Shown here in pieces: positions 44,108 to 52,131 of a stretch of DNA of 64,000 bases. The stretch is from positions 62,001-126,000 of the forward strand of contig JAQWZF010000005.1 in assembly GCA_029253585.1 (NCBI GenBank), read 5' to 3'. Source of the DNA: Gammaproteobacteria bacterium (lineage in GTDB: Bacteria; Pseudomonadota; Gammaproteobacteria; Pseudomonadales; Pseudohongiellaceae). Every line of letters begins with the position of its first letter. Positions within the stretch are counted from its first letter, which is position 1. A program made the translations under genes and the position numbers. Under the pieces are notes generated by a model. That model was not told the origin of the DNA, did not search any database, and saw only the letters and a list, made by a program, of their open reading frames with translations.

Positions 44108-44244
44108 GCTCAATGACATTGTTTTATATTGCTATCGGGATCTTTGGTCTCATGATCACCGGCCTCTTCCTGTCGGTTCGTGAATTCGTCCTAAATAGCA
44201 ACGAACCTTCCCAGGTAAAAGGCTCGAAGCCCGGGAACGAGTAA
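44104..44244 (+). CDS. Single-helix membrane microprotein
   Basis: ATG 44104 overlaps the previous stop by four bases and encodes 46 residues: one transmembrane helix (LFYIAIGIFGLMITGLFLSV) and a polar C-terminal tail (NEPSQVKGSKPGNE). It is the third gene of a three-microprotein cassette. The tight coupling is the main evidence that it is real. Confidence 0.6.
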   Translation: MSSMTLFYIAIGIFGLMITGLFLSVREFVLNSNEPSQVKGSKPGNE

Positions 44245-44257
44245 ATACAGTTCAGAA

Positions 44258-44298
44258 AAGGGCTGGTGAGGGTTTATTTTTAATCCCTATTAGCCCTT
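44258..44298 (+). repeat. 3'-end repeat, copy b
   Basis: GAGGGTTTATTTTTAATCCC sits inside a larger inverted repeat, AAGGGCT (44258-44264) with AGCCCTT (44292-44298). It begins 14 bases past the stop of the microprotein cassette and may also act as its terminator. Confidence 0.6.
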
Positions 44299-44458
44299 CA
44301 TTCTTCTATTCTTCTCTCTATTCTCCATTCTGTTTTGCTTCTAGATCGGTAAGCGGTGATCAGGTAGTCTATTATCCATTGCAGAAACAGGCTTTCCGTC
44401 GAATTGGACAGTCATTGACAGCTAATTCCAGACTCACACAGCTATGTAGTTGCCATCC

Positions 44459-45247
44459 ATGCATTCTCATCACCCCGAAACGAAACCATCTCCCTTCAAC
44501 CTTTATGAAGTAGCCCATAGCCCTCCCGTGAGTTTCATAGGCGCCAGGACAGGCGCCACCGGCACGCTTGACGATCTGAACGCTAGCCCTCCAGCACCAA
44601 AGGCCTGGGTAAATCCTTCGCTTGTGAATGCTGTCATGGGTCGCCTAAAGTCGAGTCAGCACCTTCATTCACGACTCAATCAGCATTCAATTATTCACGA
44701 GAACCTCTTCGATCCCAAACGTGACCACTACAGGATAGTCTGGTCCAAAAACATGATCACCTCTGCCGGGATGTTCAGGGTTCAGAGAAAAGCGGCTAAG
44801 CCGGAGCTTGTTCTGCTTCTAAGAGATGGGAAGGAAGAGCGCAGAGACGGTCAACGCTATATGCGTCAGATACTTGAGGGAATCTACGCCAAGTGCGGAA
44901 GAGGACAGGAATCGGTTGAGGATTTACTGCAACTCATTCTGGTGCATGAGGCGAGCGAAATCCATCGAAGAAAGAAGGTAGAGACCCTGGCTCCCAGCAT
45001 CAAGACGGAGATCCGAGCTATCATAGAAGAAGCAAAGGCTTACTTTGCGTTTCCTATGGAAAGAAGAAGAAATCTAGACCAGTTATATAAAATACTCGAT
45101 AAGAGCAATGACCCACGCAGAAAGATATACAGTCGTGCGCTCGATGTGTTAGAGAGCACAGGCGAGAAAAATCGAAGGCTTTCTGGCGCTGATTGGATTT
45201 TTTCTAGACACTCCCCATTATGCCGCGGACGCAAAACGCTATCATGA
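44459..45247 (+). CDS. Unrecognised protein upstream of the pentapeptide-repeat gene
   Basis: ATG 44459 gives 262 residues (a TTG three codons upstream is possible). The N-terminus is disordered, rich in His, Pro and Ser, with FIGARTGATGTLDDL. The rest is basic and helical, with HYRIVWSKNMITSAGMFRVQ, LVLLLRDGKEERRDGQRYM and a C-terminal R-rich tail. There is no signal peptide and no membrane segment. I find no family. Its stop overlaps the next start (ATGA), so the two proteins should be made together, as in toxin-immunity or effector-partner pairs; that reading is speculative. Confidence 0.55.
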   Translation: MHSHHPETKPSPFNLYEVAHSPPVSFIGARTGATGTLDDLNASPPAPKAWVNPSLVNAVMGRLKSSQHLHSRLNQHSIIHENLFDPKRDHYRIVWSKNMITSAGMFRVQRKAAKPELVLLLRDGKEERRDGQRYMRQILEGIYAKCGRGQESVEDLLQLILVHEASEIHRRKKVETLAPSIKTEIRAIIEEAKAYFAFPMERRRNLDQLYKILDKSNDPRRKIYSRALDVLESTGEKNRRLSGADWIFSRHSPLCRGRKTLS

Positions 45248-46317
45248 CTAACGAACCAGGCTCCAGCAAAGCTGACGATTAGGTGGGGGAAGTTGAAGCT
45301 AGCGGTATATTCTCGGATCGGGCCGTCACCTATAGCTACACTGATAACGCCAAAGCTCTCAGCAACCAGGCTCAGGAGATCTTTAACTCTGCAGCGAGAA
45401 TTCTCGAAGCATTGAAACGAGAAGACCCGGAGCCGGACTACCTGCCTAGCAAGAGCCAGAAAAAACGTGTCGTCGAAAGTTTCAATAATAAGATCAAACA
45501 ACTGGACCCAATTAAGAGCCAACTGAATCTTAATGAAGTATTGATTATACCCGCACAACTGAAGGGTGCGCTTGAGGACAACAGCCTCAACCGACACTTC
45601 TCTCACATGGATTCTTTTGGCATTTATCATTCACTCAACCTGTCACGACTGGATCTCAGGGGCTTGAACTTGCATTCTGGCTACGATGAGAGAACGGCAA
45701 GAGACAAAGACCGAGAGATCAATTCACACAAGGACGAGCGCAGCAACCTAAGAGGCGCTCACCTGGTAGGTAGTGACATCTCTGAGCGAGCAAATTTTGC
45801 CGCAGCACATATGGACTTTGCTATCGCCTCCTACTCAGATTTTCGAGAGCTCATCTTTACTCGAACCAAGGCGATTGGAATGGTATTTTACGGCGCTAAC
45901 GCGAATGAAGCGCAATTCGAACACGCGAAAATGACCGCGGTAGACGCCAGAGGCATGAGCGCAAACTTTGTCCGCATTCAGGCCTAGGAAACCGACATTA
46001 ACGGAAAGAAACTCTGGCAATCAGACGTGCCGAGCTGGCAACGCGCTTATGTCCATATCACTCGCCTTAAAGAATCAAGCAAGCATGACGATTCTCAAAT
46101 CGCCGATCGCAAGTCTCTCAAAGCAGAGCTCGACTTCATGGAAGACTCGTTTCTGGACGAGCTGGACGCGATAGAAGAAACTGGTGCCGCTCAAGGGGAA
46201 GAAAAATGGATTGAGCTGAGAGAGGTTGACGGGCAGCTTGAGCTATTAAAGGACCGCGGCGTTGTATTCTACTCCAAGGAGAAGAAGCTAGAATACAGCA
46301 GTAGTGAACAGTCCTAA
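45244..46317 (+). pseudogene. Pentapeptide-repeat protein, two in-frame TAG codons
   Basis: ATG 45244 overlaps the previous stop and opens a frame of 357 residues with TAG at 45280-45282 (codon 13) and 45985-45987 (codon 248). Codons 13 to 130 look helical. A pentapeptide-repeat block follows (LSRLDLRGLNL, then RSNLRGAHLVGSDISERANF and GANANEAQFEHAKMTAVDAR), which folds as a right-handed beta-helix. After the second stop the frame continues with SWQRAYVHITRLKESSKHDD and a long charged coiled-coil. Translation could restart at GTG 45283 to give 234 residues. Pentapeptide proteins mimic DNA or act as effectors. Function unknown. Confidence 0.6.
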
Positions 46318-46321
46318 ACTT

Positions 46322-46349
46322 AACAAAAATAAATCCCTCCGACTCTCTG
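46322..46349 (-). repeat. 3'-end repeat, copy c
   Basis: On the minus strand GTCGGAGGGATTTATTTTTG begins one base past the hslO stop codon. On the plus strand it follows the pentapeptide gene stop by four bases, so the copy fills the gap between two convergent genes. Confidence 0.7.
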
Positions 46350-46350
46350 A

Positions 46351-47223
46351 TCAGTGCGCAGTCGTACTTGCTGCCGCTGTTTCACCTGCTAAGAACACCT
46401 GCTCGATGTCTATGCGGTCAAAACTATACTGCGCATTGCAAAATTCACAGGTGACGGCGACCTCTCCCTCCTGTTCGATGATGTCGATCGCCTCGGCCTT
46501 GCCCAGAGTAGGCAACATCTCGCCCGTGCGTTCCCGTGAACAACTACAGAAAAATTCTACCGCATGAGAGTCGAAAAGCAGCACCGTTTCCTGATGAAAG
46601 AGTCGGTGCAAGAGGTTCTCCAGAGCGATCTGCTGCAATTCCTTATCTGTGACCGTCGCAGCCAATAGCGATACGCGATCCCATGCATCATCGTCCGTAG
46701 ATCCTCCAGGCAACCTTTGGATTAGCATACCGCTAACGTTTTGCTCATCGCAGGCTAACCAGAAACGAGTCGGCAACTGTTCGGATGTGGAGAAATAGTA
46801 CTCCAGCGCTTCAGCCAGATTTGCCCCTTGCAGCGGTGCGATTCCCTGATGAGGTTCGGCACCCTCCGTCTTAATGGTAATAACAAGATAGTCGCTGCCG
46901 AAAATTTGCTGAAGATCCATTCCCTCTTCAATCTTGTCTTGCTGACGAGCAATTCCTCTTACTTTCTGATCTGAATTGGCCTCCACAACCAACAATCCCA
47001 GCGGCCCGCTGCCACGAACCTGCAGCGTAACGCTGCCGTCGATCTTAAGAGTGTCCACTAGCAGAACCACTGCAGCTAACGCCTCACCTAACAGGGTTAA
47101 GCCCCTGCCCTCTAGACCTGCTTGCTGGGAAATCGTCTGCCAGGACTCATCTAGTGATACATGTTGCCCACGTATAGGGTGATTCTCAAAGAGATAACGC
47201 TGGCTCTGATCGGGCTTCTTCAT
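46351..47223 (-). CDS. hslO: Redox-regulated chaperone Hsp33
   Basis: The 290-residue protein opens with the Hsp33 core (LFENHPIRGQHVSLDESWQT) and has EYYFSTSEQLPTRFWLAC in the middle. The zinc-binding cysteines are CSCSRERTGEML and CEFCNAQYSFD, the CxC...CxxC motif that releases zinc on oxidation. Hsp33 is a cytosolic holdase activated by hypochlorite or peroxide with heat. Length and motifs are normal. It has no operon partners. Confidence 0.95.
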   Translation of the reverse strand: MKKPDQSQRYLFENHPIRGQHVSLDESWQTISQQAGLEGRGLTLLGEALAAVVLLVDTLKIDGSVTLQVRGSGPLGLLVVEANSDQKVRGIARQQDKIEEGMDLQQIFGSDYLVITIKTEGAEPHQGIAPLQGANLAEALEYYFSTSEQLPTRFWLACDEQNVSGMLIQRLPGGSTDDDAWDRVSLLAATVTDKELQQIALENLLHRLFHQETVLLFDSHAVEFFCSCSRERTGEMLPTLGKAEAIDIIEQEGEVAVTCEFCNAQYSFDRIDIEQVFLAGETAAASTTAH

Positions 47224-47435
47224 CGTGTTCCTGGGTGTAAAATTTTGGGTTGGTCTTGTGTATCCGCGTGGCTACCTGAGTAGCGTCGAGTTGAAGGCAG
47301 TATAGTAGTACTTTGGGCCTTGGAAATACATTCAGTATCGCCAAAAATGAGAAGGCTTTGGGCTATGCAATCCGCAGGAATTTTTGGCAGAAACTGACTT
47401 GAGAAAAGCCCTCCCCCCTTCTGCTGCTGCCTCAA

Positions 47436-47984
47436 TTAATTCCTTTCTTTATAGAGTATCGGCGCTCCATCCATCACTATAACGGGCTTGGATACCCTGC
47501 CACCCGAAAGCAAGTCATAGATTGCCTGCTCTAGCCCCGCCCCCACCGGACCTCTATATTTCACGGTAAAAGTTTTGGGGTCAAACAAAAAAACTTCGCC
47601 AATCGTTGTAATGTTCAATGCTCTCGAGATCGTCTGCGAGTCATCCATTAGCACGGGGATATCGACGCCATAGCCCAGGACTTCCTGCCGAACCGCATCG
47701 CTATCATTCAGGCCCATCGGATTAATCATAAGAAACTCAAAGCCCTGTCTATCGAATCGAGCCTTGAGCGCATTGTAGGCAGACATTGATCCGGCAACCG
47801 TCCTGTCGCCATTGGCCTGCACCAGCAGCGCGACAGCAACATGGTCAACGTAGAAGCTCATTCTATGAGTGTCGCCATTTTGATCTGGCAGGGAAAAATC
47901 GCCCACGCTGTCCGCCGCATTGCAGGTCTGGGAAAGCAGCAGCAGTGACAGCATACCGATTCTAAAGAAATTGACAGGGCTCAT
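47436..47984 (-). CDS. Exported redoxin-like protein without catalytic cysteines
   Basis: The 182-residue protein has a signal peptide (LSLLLLSQTCNAADS) and a thioredoxin-like domain of the AhpC/TSA kind: GDFSLPDQNGDTHRMSF, KARFDRQGFEFLMINPM, GVDIPVLMDDSQTISRALN and TTIGEVFLFDPKTFTVKYRG. The mature chain has no cysteine, so it cannot do thiol redox chemistry. Similar domains appear fused to or beside copper or heme proteins. It may be a binding or scaffold protein. Alone on the minus strand. Confidence 0.7.
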   Translation of the reverse strand: MSPVNFFRIGMLSLLLLSQTCNAADSVGDFSLPDQNGDTHRMSFYVDHVAVALLVQANGDRTVAGSMSAYNALKARFDRQGFEFLMINPMGLNDSDAVRQEVLGYGVDIPVLMDDSQTISRALNITTIGEVFLFDPKTFTVKYRGPVGAGLEQAIYDLLSGGRVSKPVIVMDGAPILYKERN

Positions 47985-48239
47985 TAGATTTCTCCTCGGC
48001 CGAAAGAACTAGGGGACACTAACAACTTAACAACTTAATGACATATCTATTCACTCATGCTGTTTCATTGCCAGCCTCCGAATTGTTCCAGCTGACAGGT
48101 GTAGAAATATGACGGAACCAACGTTAACTAAAATGAGTTGGCCCCATTGATGCAATCAGAGTCTCCAGAAAAAGGTCTCCTATGCTCTGGACTATAGAGC
48201 AGCGAATAGTCAATTTGACCTTAGTGTTCCGGCGCCCGC

Positions 48240-49292
48240 TTATTGTTCATTTTGTTCATTGAGAATCGACTTCATCGGTGCCAGATATTTCTCAAAACGC
48301 TTCCATGCTTCCGAACTCCCCTGGTACATGGGACGCTGCACTTGCGCCCAACTCATGGTTTCTACTTTCCTCTTATTCTTATGAAACTCCAAACAGGCGG
48401 GATCCCAATCGAGCCCACAATAACTTAGCAGTTTACGCGTTTCCTCATCCTGATTTGTAGTGAGTCGTTCGTAGTGAAGATCGTATATCTTACCCGGGAA
48501 CTTGCTTCGCCAGAAATCCATCAGATCAACATAGAGATTATAGAACTCAGCAACTTCCTCTTGACTGCACGAGTATCCATTTGAACTTCCTGCGAAGGGA
48601 GATTTATAGATAGACCAACAGGTAGCCATAGGGCTGCGCATCGTGTGAATTATTTTAGCTTCGGGAAATGCTGACAGTATGAAGCCCAGCCATAGAAAGT
48701 TCACCGGCATCTTGTCAGTGACATAGCTTTTGGTTGTCAATGCCTTTAGGCCTTTAAGATAGTGATCCTGCAACCCCGCTAGATTGTCCTTTAACTCTAT
48801 TTCCGCCCGGTTACGAAAATGTTTGACGTATCCGAAACACCATTGCCCCATTAACTTGAGCTCACCGCCGCCATAGACATCGGCGTGTGATGCCAGAATT
48901 TGTTCGACCAGCGAAGTTCCGGAACGAGGCATCCCAACGATAAAGATTGGCTGATATTCGCTACTTGCTTGCTGTGGCTCGATTGGCTCGGCAGAAAAGA
49001 TCTGTCTAACCGTGGATATTGTAGTCCTGGCGTCATCAATCGTGTCAGTCTTACCTTTTTTGTGCTGCTCGTTACCCTGAGCAAGCATGGCAAAGCACTT
49101 ATCTATTTCATTCAGGTCATCGTAAACCTTTGCCAGAGCGAAGCATAAGACTATTCCCTCCTGACTGGCAGTATCAATGCCGCTATGTAGCGCCTCCATT
49201 TCAATCAGCAACTCATTGCGAGTAGCCCATCGCTTGGAGTCGGCAAGATTACTAAAATCGAGAATAGACTGTTGCGTTGGAGTGAGTGGCAT
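48240..49292 (-). CDS. Sulfotransferase family protein
   Basis: The 350-residue protein has a helical N-terminal part and then a PAPS-dependent sulfotransferase domain. PIFIVGMPRSGTSLVEQILA is the 5'-phosphosulfate loop, and KIIHTMRSPMATCWSIYKSP carries the 3'-phosphate binding Arg and Ser. The family transfers sulfate from PAPS to carbohydrate, protein or small acceptors in the cytosol. Homologues with long TPR regions ahead of the domain are common; here only about 120 residues precede it. Acceptor unknown. Confidence 0.85.
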   Translation of the reverse strand: MPLTPTQQSILDFSNLADSKRWATRNELLIEMEALHSGIDTASQEGIVLCFALAKVYDDLNEIDKCFAMLAQGNEQHKKGKTDTIDDARTTISTVRQIFSAEPIEPQQASSEYQPIFIVGMPRSGTSLVEQILASHADVYGGGELKLMGQWCFGYVKHFRNRAEIELKDNLAGLQDHYLKGLKALTTKSYVTDKMPVNFLWLGFILSAFPEAKIIHTMRSPMATCWSIYKSPFAGSSNGYSCSQEEVAEFYNLYVDLMDFWRSKFPGKIYDLHYERLTTNQDEETRKLLSYCGLDWDPACLEFHKNKRKVETMSWAQVQRPMYQGSSEAWKRFEKYLAPMKSILNEQNEQ

Positions 49293-49519
49293 CTGAACTA
49301 GTATTTAGTAGAGCATAAGAAAAACAAAGGGTATGTCCGAAACCAGGCGTTGTCTAGCTTCATTAGGACTGGGGCTTTTATCGAGCCGCACTCCCTCCGC
49401 TTCTTTCGGATAGTCGATGATAGCTGCGCCTGAGACCGCGCAGTAAGAGGCCGATGCACGAAAACTTGCACCGGGGCTTCCCCTGTTGTTCCTGAAGCTT
49501 ATGGTGGCCAAGGAAGAAA

Positions 49520-49550
49520 TTGATCAAGAATAAATCCCTCCGACCCCTTA
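49520..49550 (-). repeat. 3'-end repeat, copy d
   Basis: On the minus strand TAAGGGGTCGGAGGGATTTA, then TTCTTGATCAA. Its first three bases are the stop codon of the Tat protein gene, so the repeat abuts the coding end exactly. Confidence 0.75.
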
Positions 49551-50234
49551 CCCAGTCGCGTACATGAAGCTGTACCCATACTCCTGCGCGCGAGTAGCTG
49601 CCATAACGCCTGCGGGAACGAAGTGACTGGAAGGGATGGCGTTGCTAACCAGTTCCTCATATACCTCTTCCGTCGTTCTGCCGGCAGAGCGCGCCAACAT
49701 GCCAGCCATACCGCGAGTAGAGAGATCGCAAACGGCAAAGCGAACACCTCGGCCGCTCATCGCGTCAATCGTATTGGAGCGATTGCCATAAGTCCGCTCT
49801 ACACTGAGGGGATTAATCGCAACTGGATCGCCATTACTATTGCTTACGCCGGTGCGCCCAACGAATAGCTCACCATATTTTTCCCACATGGCATCGTTGA
49901 AGCCATAGGGAGATGAATTATGGCGAAAACAGACGATCAAACCATAGTCTTCATCACTGCCACCGTATCCCTGTGCATGCGCCAACAGAATATTAGATGC
50001 AAAATTCATTGCAGCAATGCCACCTGAGCCGGTTGAAGAGTCTACGAAGGCACGGTGCACCCCGCCCATCTCGTCCATCCAACTATCTTCGGCATGTCGC
50101 GCCGGCGTGAATCCTGAATTACCATGATGGGAATGACCAATCTCCTGCGCATTCGCTGCAGTTGCAGCACCGGCGGCGACCAGGCCAGCACCGGCAAGAA
50201 ATTTCCGTCTATTGTGGGTTTGATCTGCACTCAT
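49548..50234 (-). CDS. Tat-exported protein, paralogue of the one at 32855
   Basis: The 228-residue protein has a twin-arginine-type signal (NRRKFLAGAGLVAAGAATAA), then HHGNSGFTPARHAEDSWMDE, HRAFVDSSTGSGGIAAMNFA, LIVCFRHNSSPYGFNDAMWE and a closing FVPAGVMAATRAQEYGYSFM. These blocks match the paralogue in order and spacing. The fold suggests a DsrE-like domain. It lies 135 bases from a DsrE gene on the same strand, which supports a shared sulfur-relay or thiol-related theme, though no catalytic cysteine pattern is clear. Only one Cys is in the LIVCF strand and one in AVCDLST. Confidence 0.65.
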   Translation of the reverse strand: MSADQTHNRRKFLAGAGLVAAGAATAANAQEIGHSHHGNSGFTPARHAEDSWMDEMGGVHRAFVDSSTGSGGIAAMNFASNILLAHAQGYGGSDEDYGLIVCFRHNSSPYGFNDAMWEKYGELFVGRTGVSNSNGDPVAINPLSVERTYGNRSNTIDAMSGRGVRFAVCDLSTRGMAGMLARSAGRTTEEVYEELVSNAIPSSHFVPAGVMAATRAQEYGYSFMYATG

Positions 50235-50369
50235 AACTAATCGCTCCAGCTTGTTATTCTAGTATGAAGGTAACTAGATACATTGTTCTTAGTTGCCGAT
50301 TCATTTGAACCACGGAATTTTCAGCGTCCCTATAAAATCCTCGACCCCACTGATTAAGACCTCAACTTC

Positions 50370-50909
50370 CTACCCACCGATCTTCACATAACCTTGTCGA
50401 CCAAGCTCAATAAGCGTAGTAAGGGCCCAGTAGTCCACCTGAATTTCATCCAGCAGGTCATCTTCCTTAACGTTGCGCGATAGCACACCCTGACCGCAGA
50501 GATGGAACGTTACGCCCGCTGCATGCAGCTGCTTGATGAGACCTATGTTCGGATTATCCTTGCCATCGTGGCGAGTCTTGAATTCTTCATTTTTCAATCC
50601 GATCAGTCCGGAGCCCTGATGCATCACAATAGCAATCTTGCGATTTTCTTTAGGCACTCCCAGGTTGGCCAGCGTATTCACATAGCGCGCAATCAAAGGC
50701 AGCATGGGATAGGGGTCATCCAGATCGTCATCAAAAACGACCAGATCGAATAACACCTTGTATTCGGTATTCGGGTCAGGCGTCAGATGCGCACCCGGGT
50801 AGTCCCGGCTTGCGTTGTAGCCGGAAATGGGCAGTTCATCTGCGGCAAAGACAGGATTTAGCAGGAAGATTGCGGGCAGTAAAATATGCAGTAACTTTGA
50901 TAGCTTCAT
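50370..50909 (-). CDS. Periplasmic DsrE-family protein
   Basis: The 179-residue protein has a signal peptide ending at NPVFAAD, then a DsrE-type domain: YKVLFDLVVFDDDLDDPYPM, ARYVNTLANLGVPKENRKIA, IVMHQGSGLIGLKNEEF and LHAAGVTFHLCGQGVLSRNV. The Cys in FHLCGQG is at the position of the reactive Cys of DsrE/DsrF-like proteins. Such proteins bind or move sulfur, but exported members are poorly understood. It lies just upstream of the Tat protein gene on the same strand. Confidence 0.8.
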   Translation of the reverse strand: MKLSKLLHILLPAIFLLNPVFAADELPISGYNASRDYPGAHLTPDPNTEYKVLFDLVVFDDDLDDPYPMLPLIARYVNTLANLGVPKENRKIAIVMHQGSGLIGLKNEEFKTRHDGKDNPNIGLIKQLHAAGVTFHLCGQGVLSRNVKEDDLLDEIQVDYWALTTLIELGRQGYVKIGG

Positions 50910-51306
50910 TTTGTAACTCTCCTCTTGGATAACTTGGGATTAACTAATAGAGCGCAGAAGCCAAGGGGGTTTAAGCCTCCGATTTTACGCCTCATCAGTC
51001 GAGATCAGATCAAGACGAATTGTAACCGAAGCACTGGGTAAACGGCGAATAGAATGCATAGCGGAATTGGGACTGTCGGCTCCTGCTGACGAATGGGGCT
51101 TGTCGGCAACACCCTATCAATCAACAGAGCCGCGTATTCCAGCATCGGGCCAACACCCTAGCTTGAGCAAGAACCTCGAAGCATACTGCATGAAGGCAGC
51201 AAATTCTGCAGGTGACAGCCCTCGCAGCGATCGAAAGAAACACGGGCCAGCAATGCTTTATAGCGTATTACGTTAGGCTAGCAAGCTGCTAGTGCCCCCT
51301 AGCGCA
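50910..51306. other. Non-coding interval
   Basis: 397 bases between the DsrE gene and the RidA-type gene, both on the minus strand. A plus-strand open frame at 51067-51276 has no ribosome site or family signal. I see no repeats or hairpins that stand out. Confidence 0.4.
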
Positions 51307-51753
51307 TTACGCAGCCGCAATGCACTCGATCTCTACACGGGTATCCCCACCCAAGCTTATGCCGACGGCCGTGCGGGCCGGTTTGTTTTCCGGGAAGAAC
51401 TCGGCATAAACCTCGTTCATAGCGCCCCACTCGGCCATGTCCACCAGAAAAACTGTGCACTTCACAACCCGATCCATCGACGAACCGAAGCGCTCGAGTG
51501 CGTCCTTGATGGCTTCCAGTGTGCGACGTGTTTCGGGCTGCACTCCCGACTCTCCGGGCCCACCCGTTTTACCAGCTAGAAAGATCAATCCACCATGGCG
51601 GACACCCTCGGAATACGGCGCACGAGGGTTCGGATTCATGTATTCCGGCGCAGCGGACAGATAGGCTGTTTCAGCATCGGAGGCAATACGCGCCTCGATT
51701 TGGCAGCCAAACAATAGGGTGGACAGGGCAATAGCAACGATGACTCTAAACAT
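51307..51753 (-). CDS. RidA/YjgF family lipoprotein
   Basis: The 148-residue protein has a lipoprotein signal with lipobox LFGC, followed by a RidA-like domain: PYSEGVRHGGLIFLAGKTGG, RRTLEAIKDALERFGSSMD, VVKCTVFLVDMAEWGAMNEV and PARTAVGISLGGDTRVEIEC. Cytosolic RidA deaminates reactive enamines using an Arg in RTxxxV; here PARTAVGI keeps that Arg. A membrane-anchored RidA is uncommon. Role in the periplasm unknown. Confidence 0.8.
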   Translation of the reverse strand: MFRVIVAIALSTLLFGCQIEARIASDAETAYLSAAPEYMNPNPRAPYSEGVRHGGLIFLAGKTGGPGESGVQPETRRTLEAIKDALERFGSSMDRVVKCTVFLVDMAEWGAMNEVYAEFFPENKPARTAVGISLGGDTRVEIECIAAA

Positions 51754-52131
51754 GATGTTTCTCCAGGGGTTATCTATAAAAGAGGATATGAATTATCTTC
51801 CAGCATGTCCATGAGCTTGTCGAGATTAAGGATTGTAGATGTTTCTTTACACACGTGCCTAATACAGGTCGTTCGCAAGAAGTAATATCATTCCCGAATC
51901 GACTCGGTGGAGCAGATCTTCTTGCGGCAATAGAACTCGGCAGATTCCCAGGAGACAAAGAGATCAAAAATAAATCCCTACTACCCCATTGCGATATCGA
52001 TAAGAATCTCTAGCGAACGCGGAGGAAGACTAGCCTTTGCAGGCGAATGCTAGGTAGCCCCTACTTTTGATAGCTTAAATTACTCTGAGCCTTTTGATAC
52101 CCTTCTGACAGCCAGTATAGAAAATCACTTA
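51754..52131. other. Non-coding interval with repeat copy e
   Basis: 378 bases between the ArgH-like gene and the RidA lipoprotein gene, both minus. It holds repeat copy e; nothing else stands out. Confidence 0.4.
51961..51990 (-). repeat. 3'-end repeat, copy e
   Basis: On the minus strand GGGGTAGTAGGGATTTATTT, then TTGATCTC. It lies about 140 bases past the stop of the ArgH-like gene in the same orientation. It is the copy furthest from a stop codon except for copy g. Confidence 0.65.

Noticed and set aside
49305..49511. Minus-strand open frame of 68 codons near repeat copy d
   Set aside because: No motif or ribosome site; possibly a remnant, but not supportable as a gene.
51067..51276. 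Plus-strand open frame of 69 codons
   Set aside because: No ribosome site, polar low-complexity product, and no operon context.
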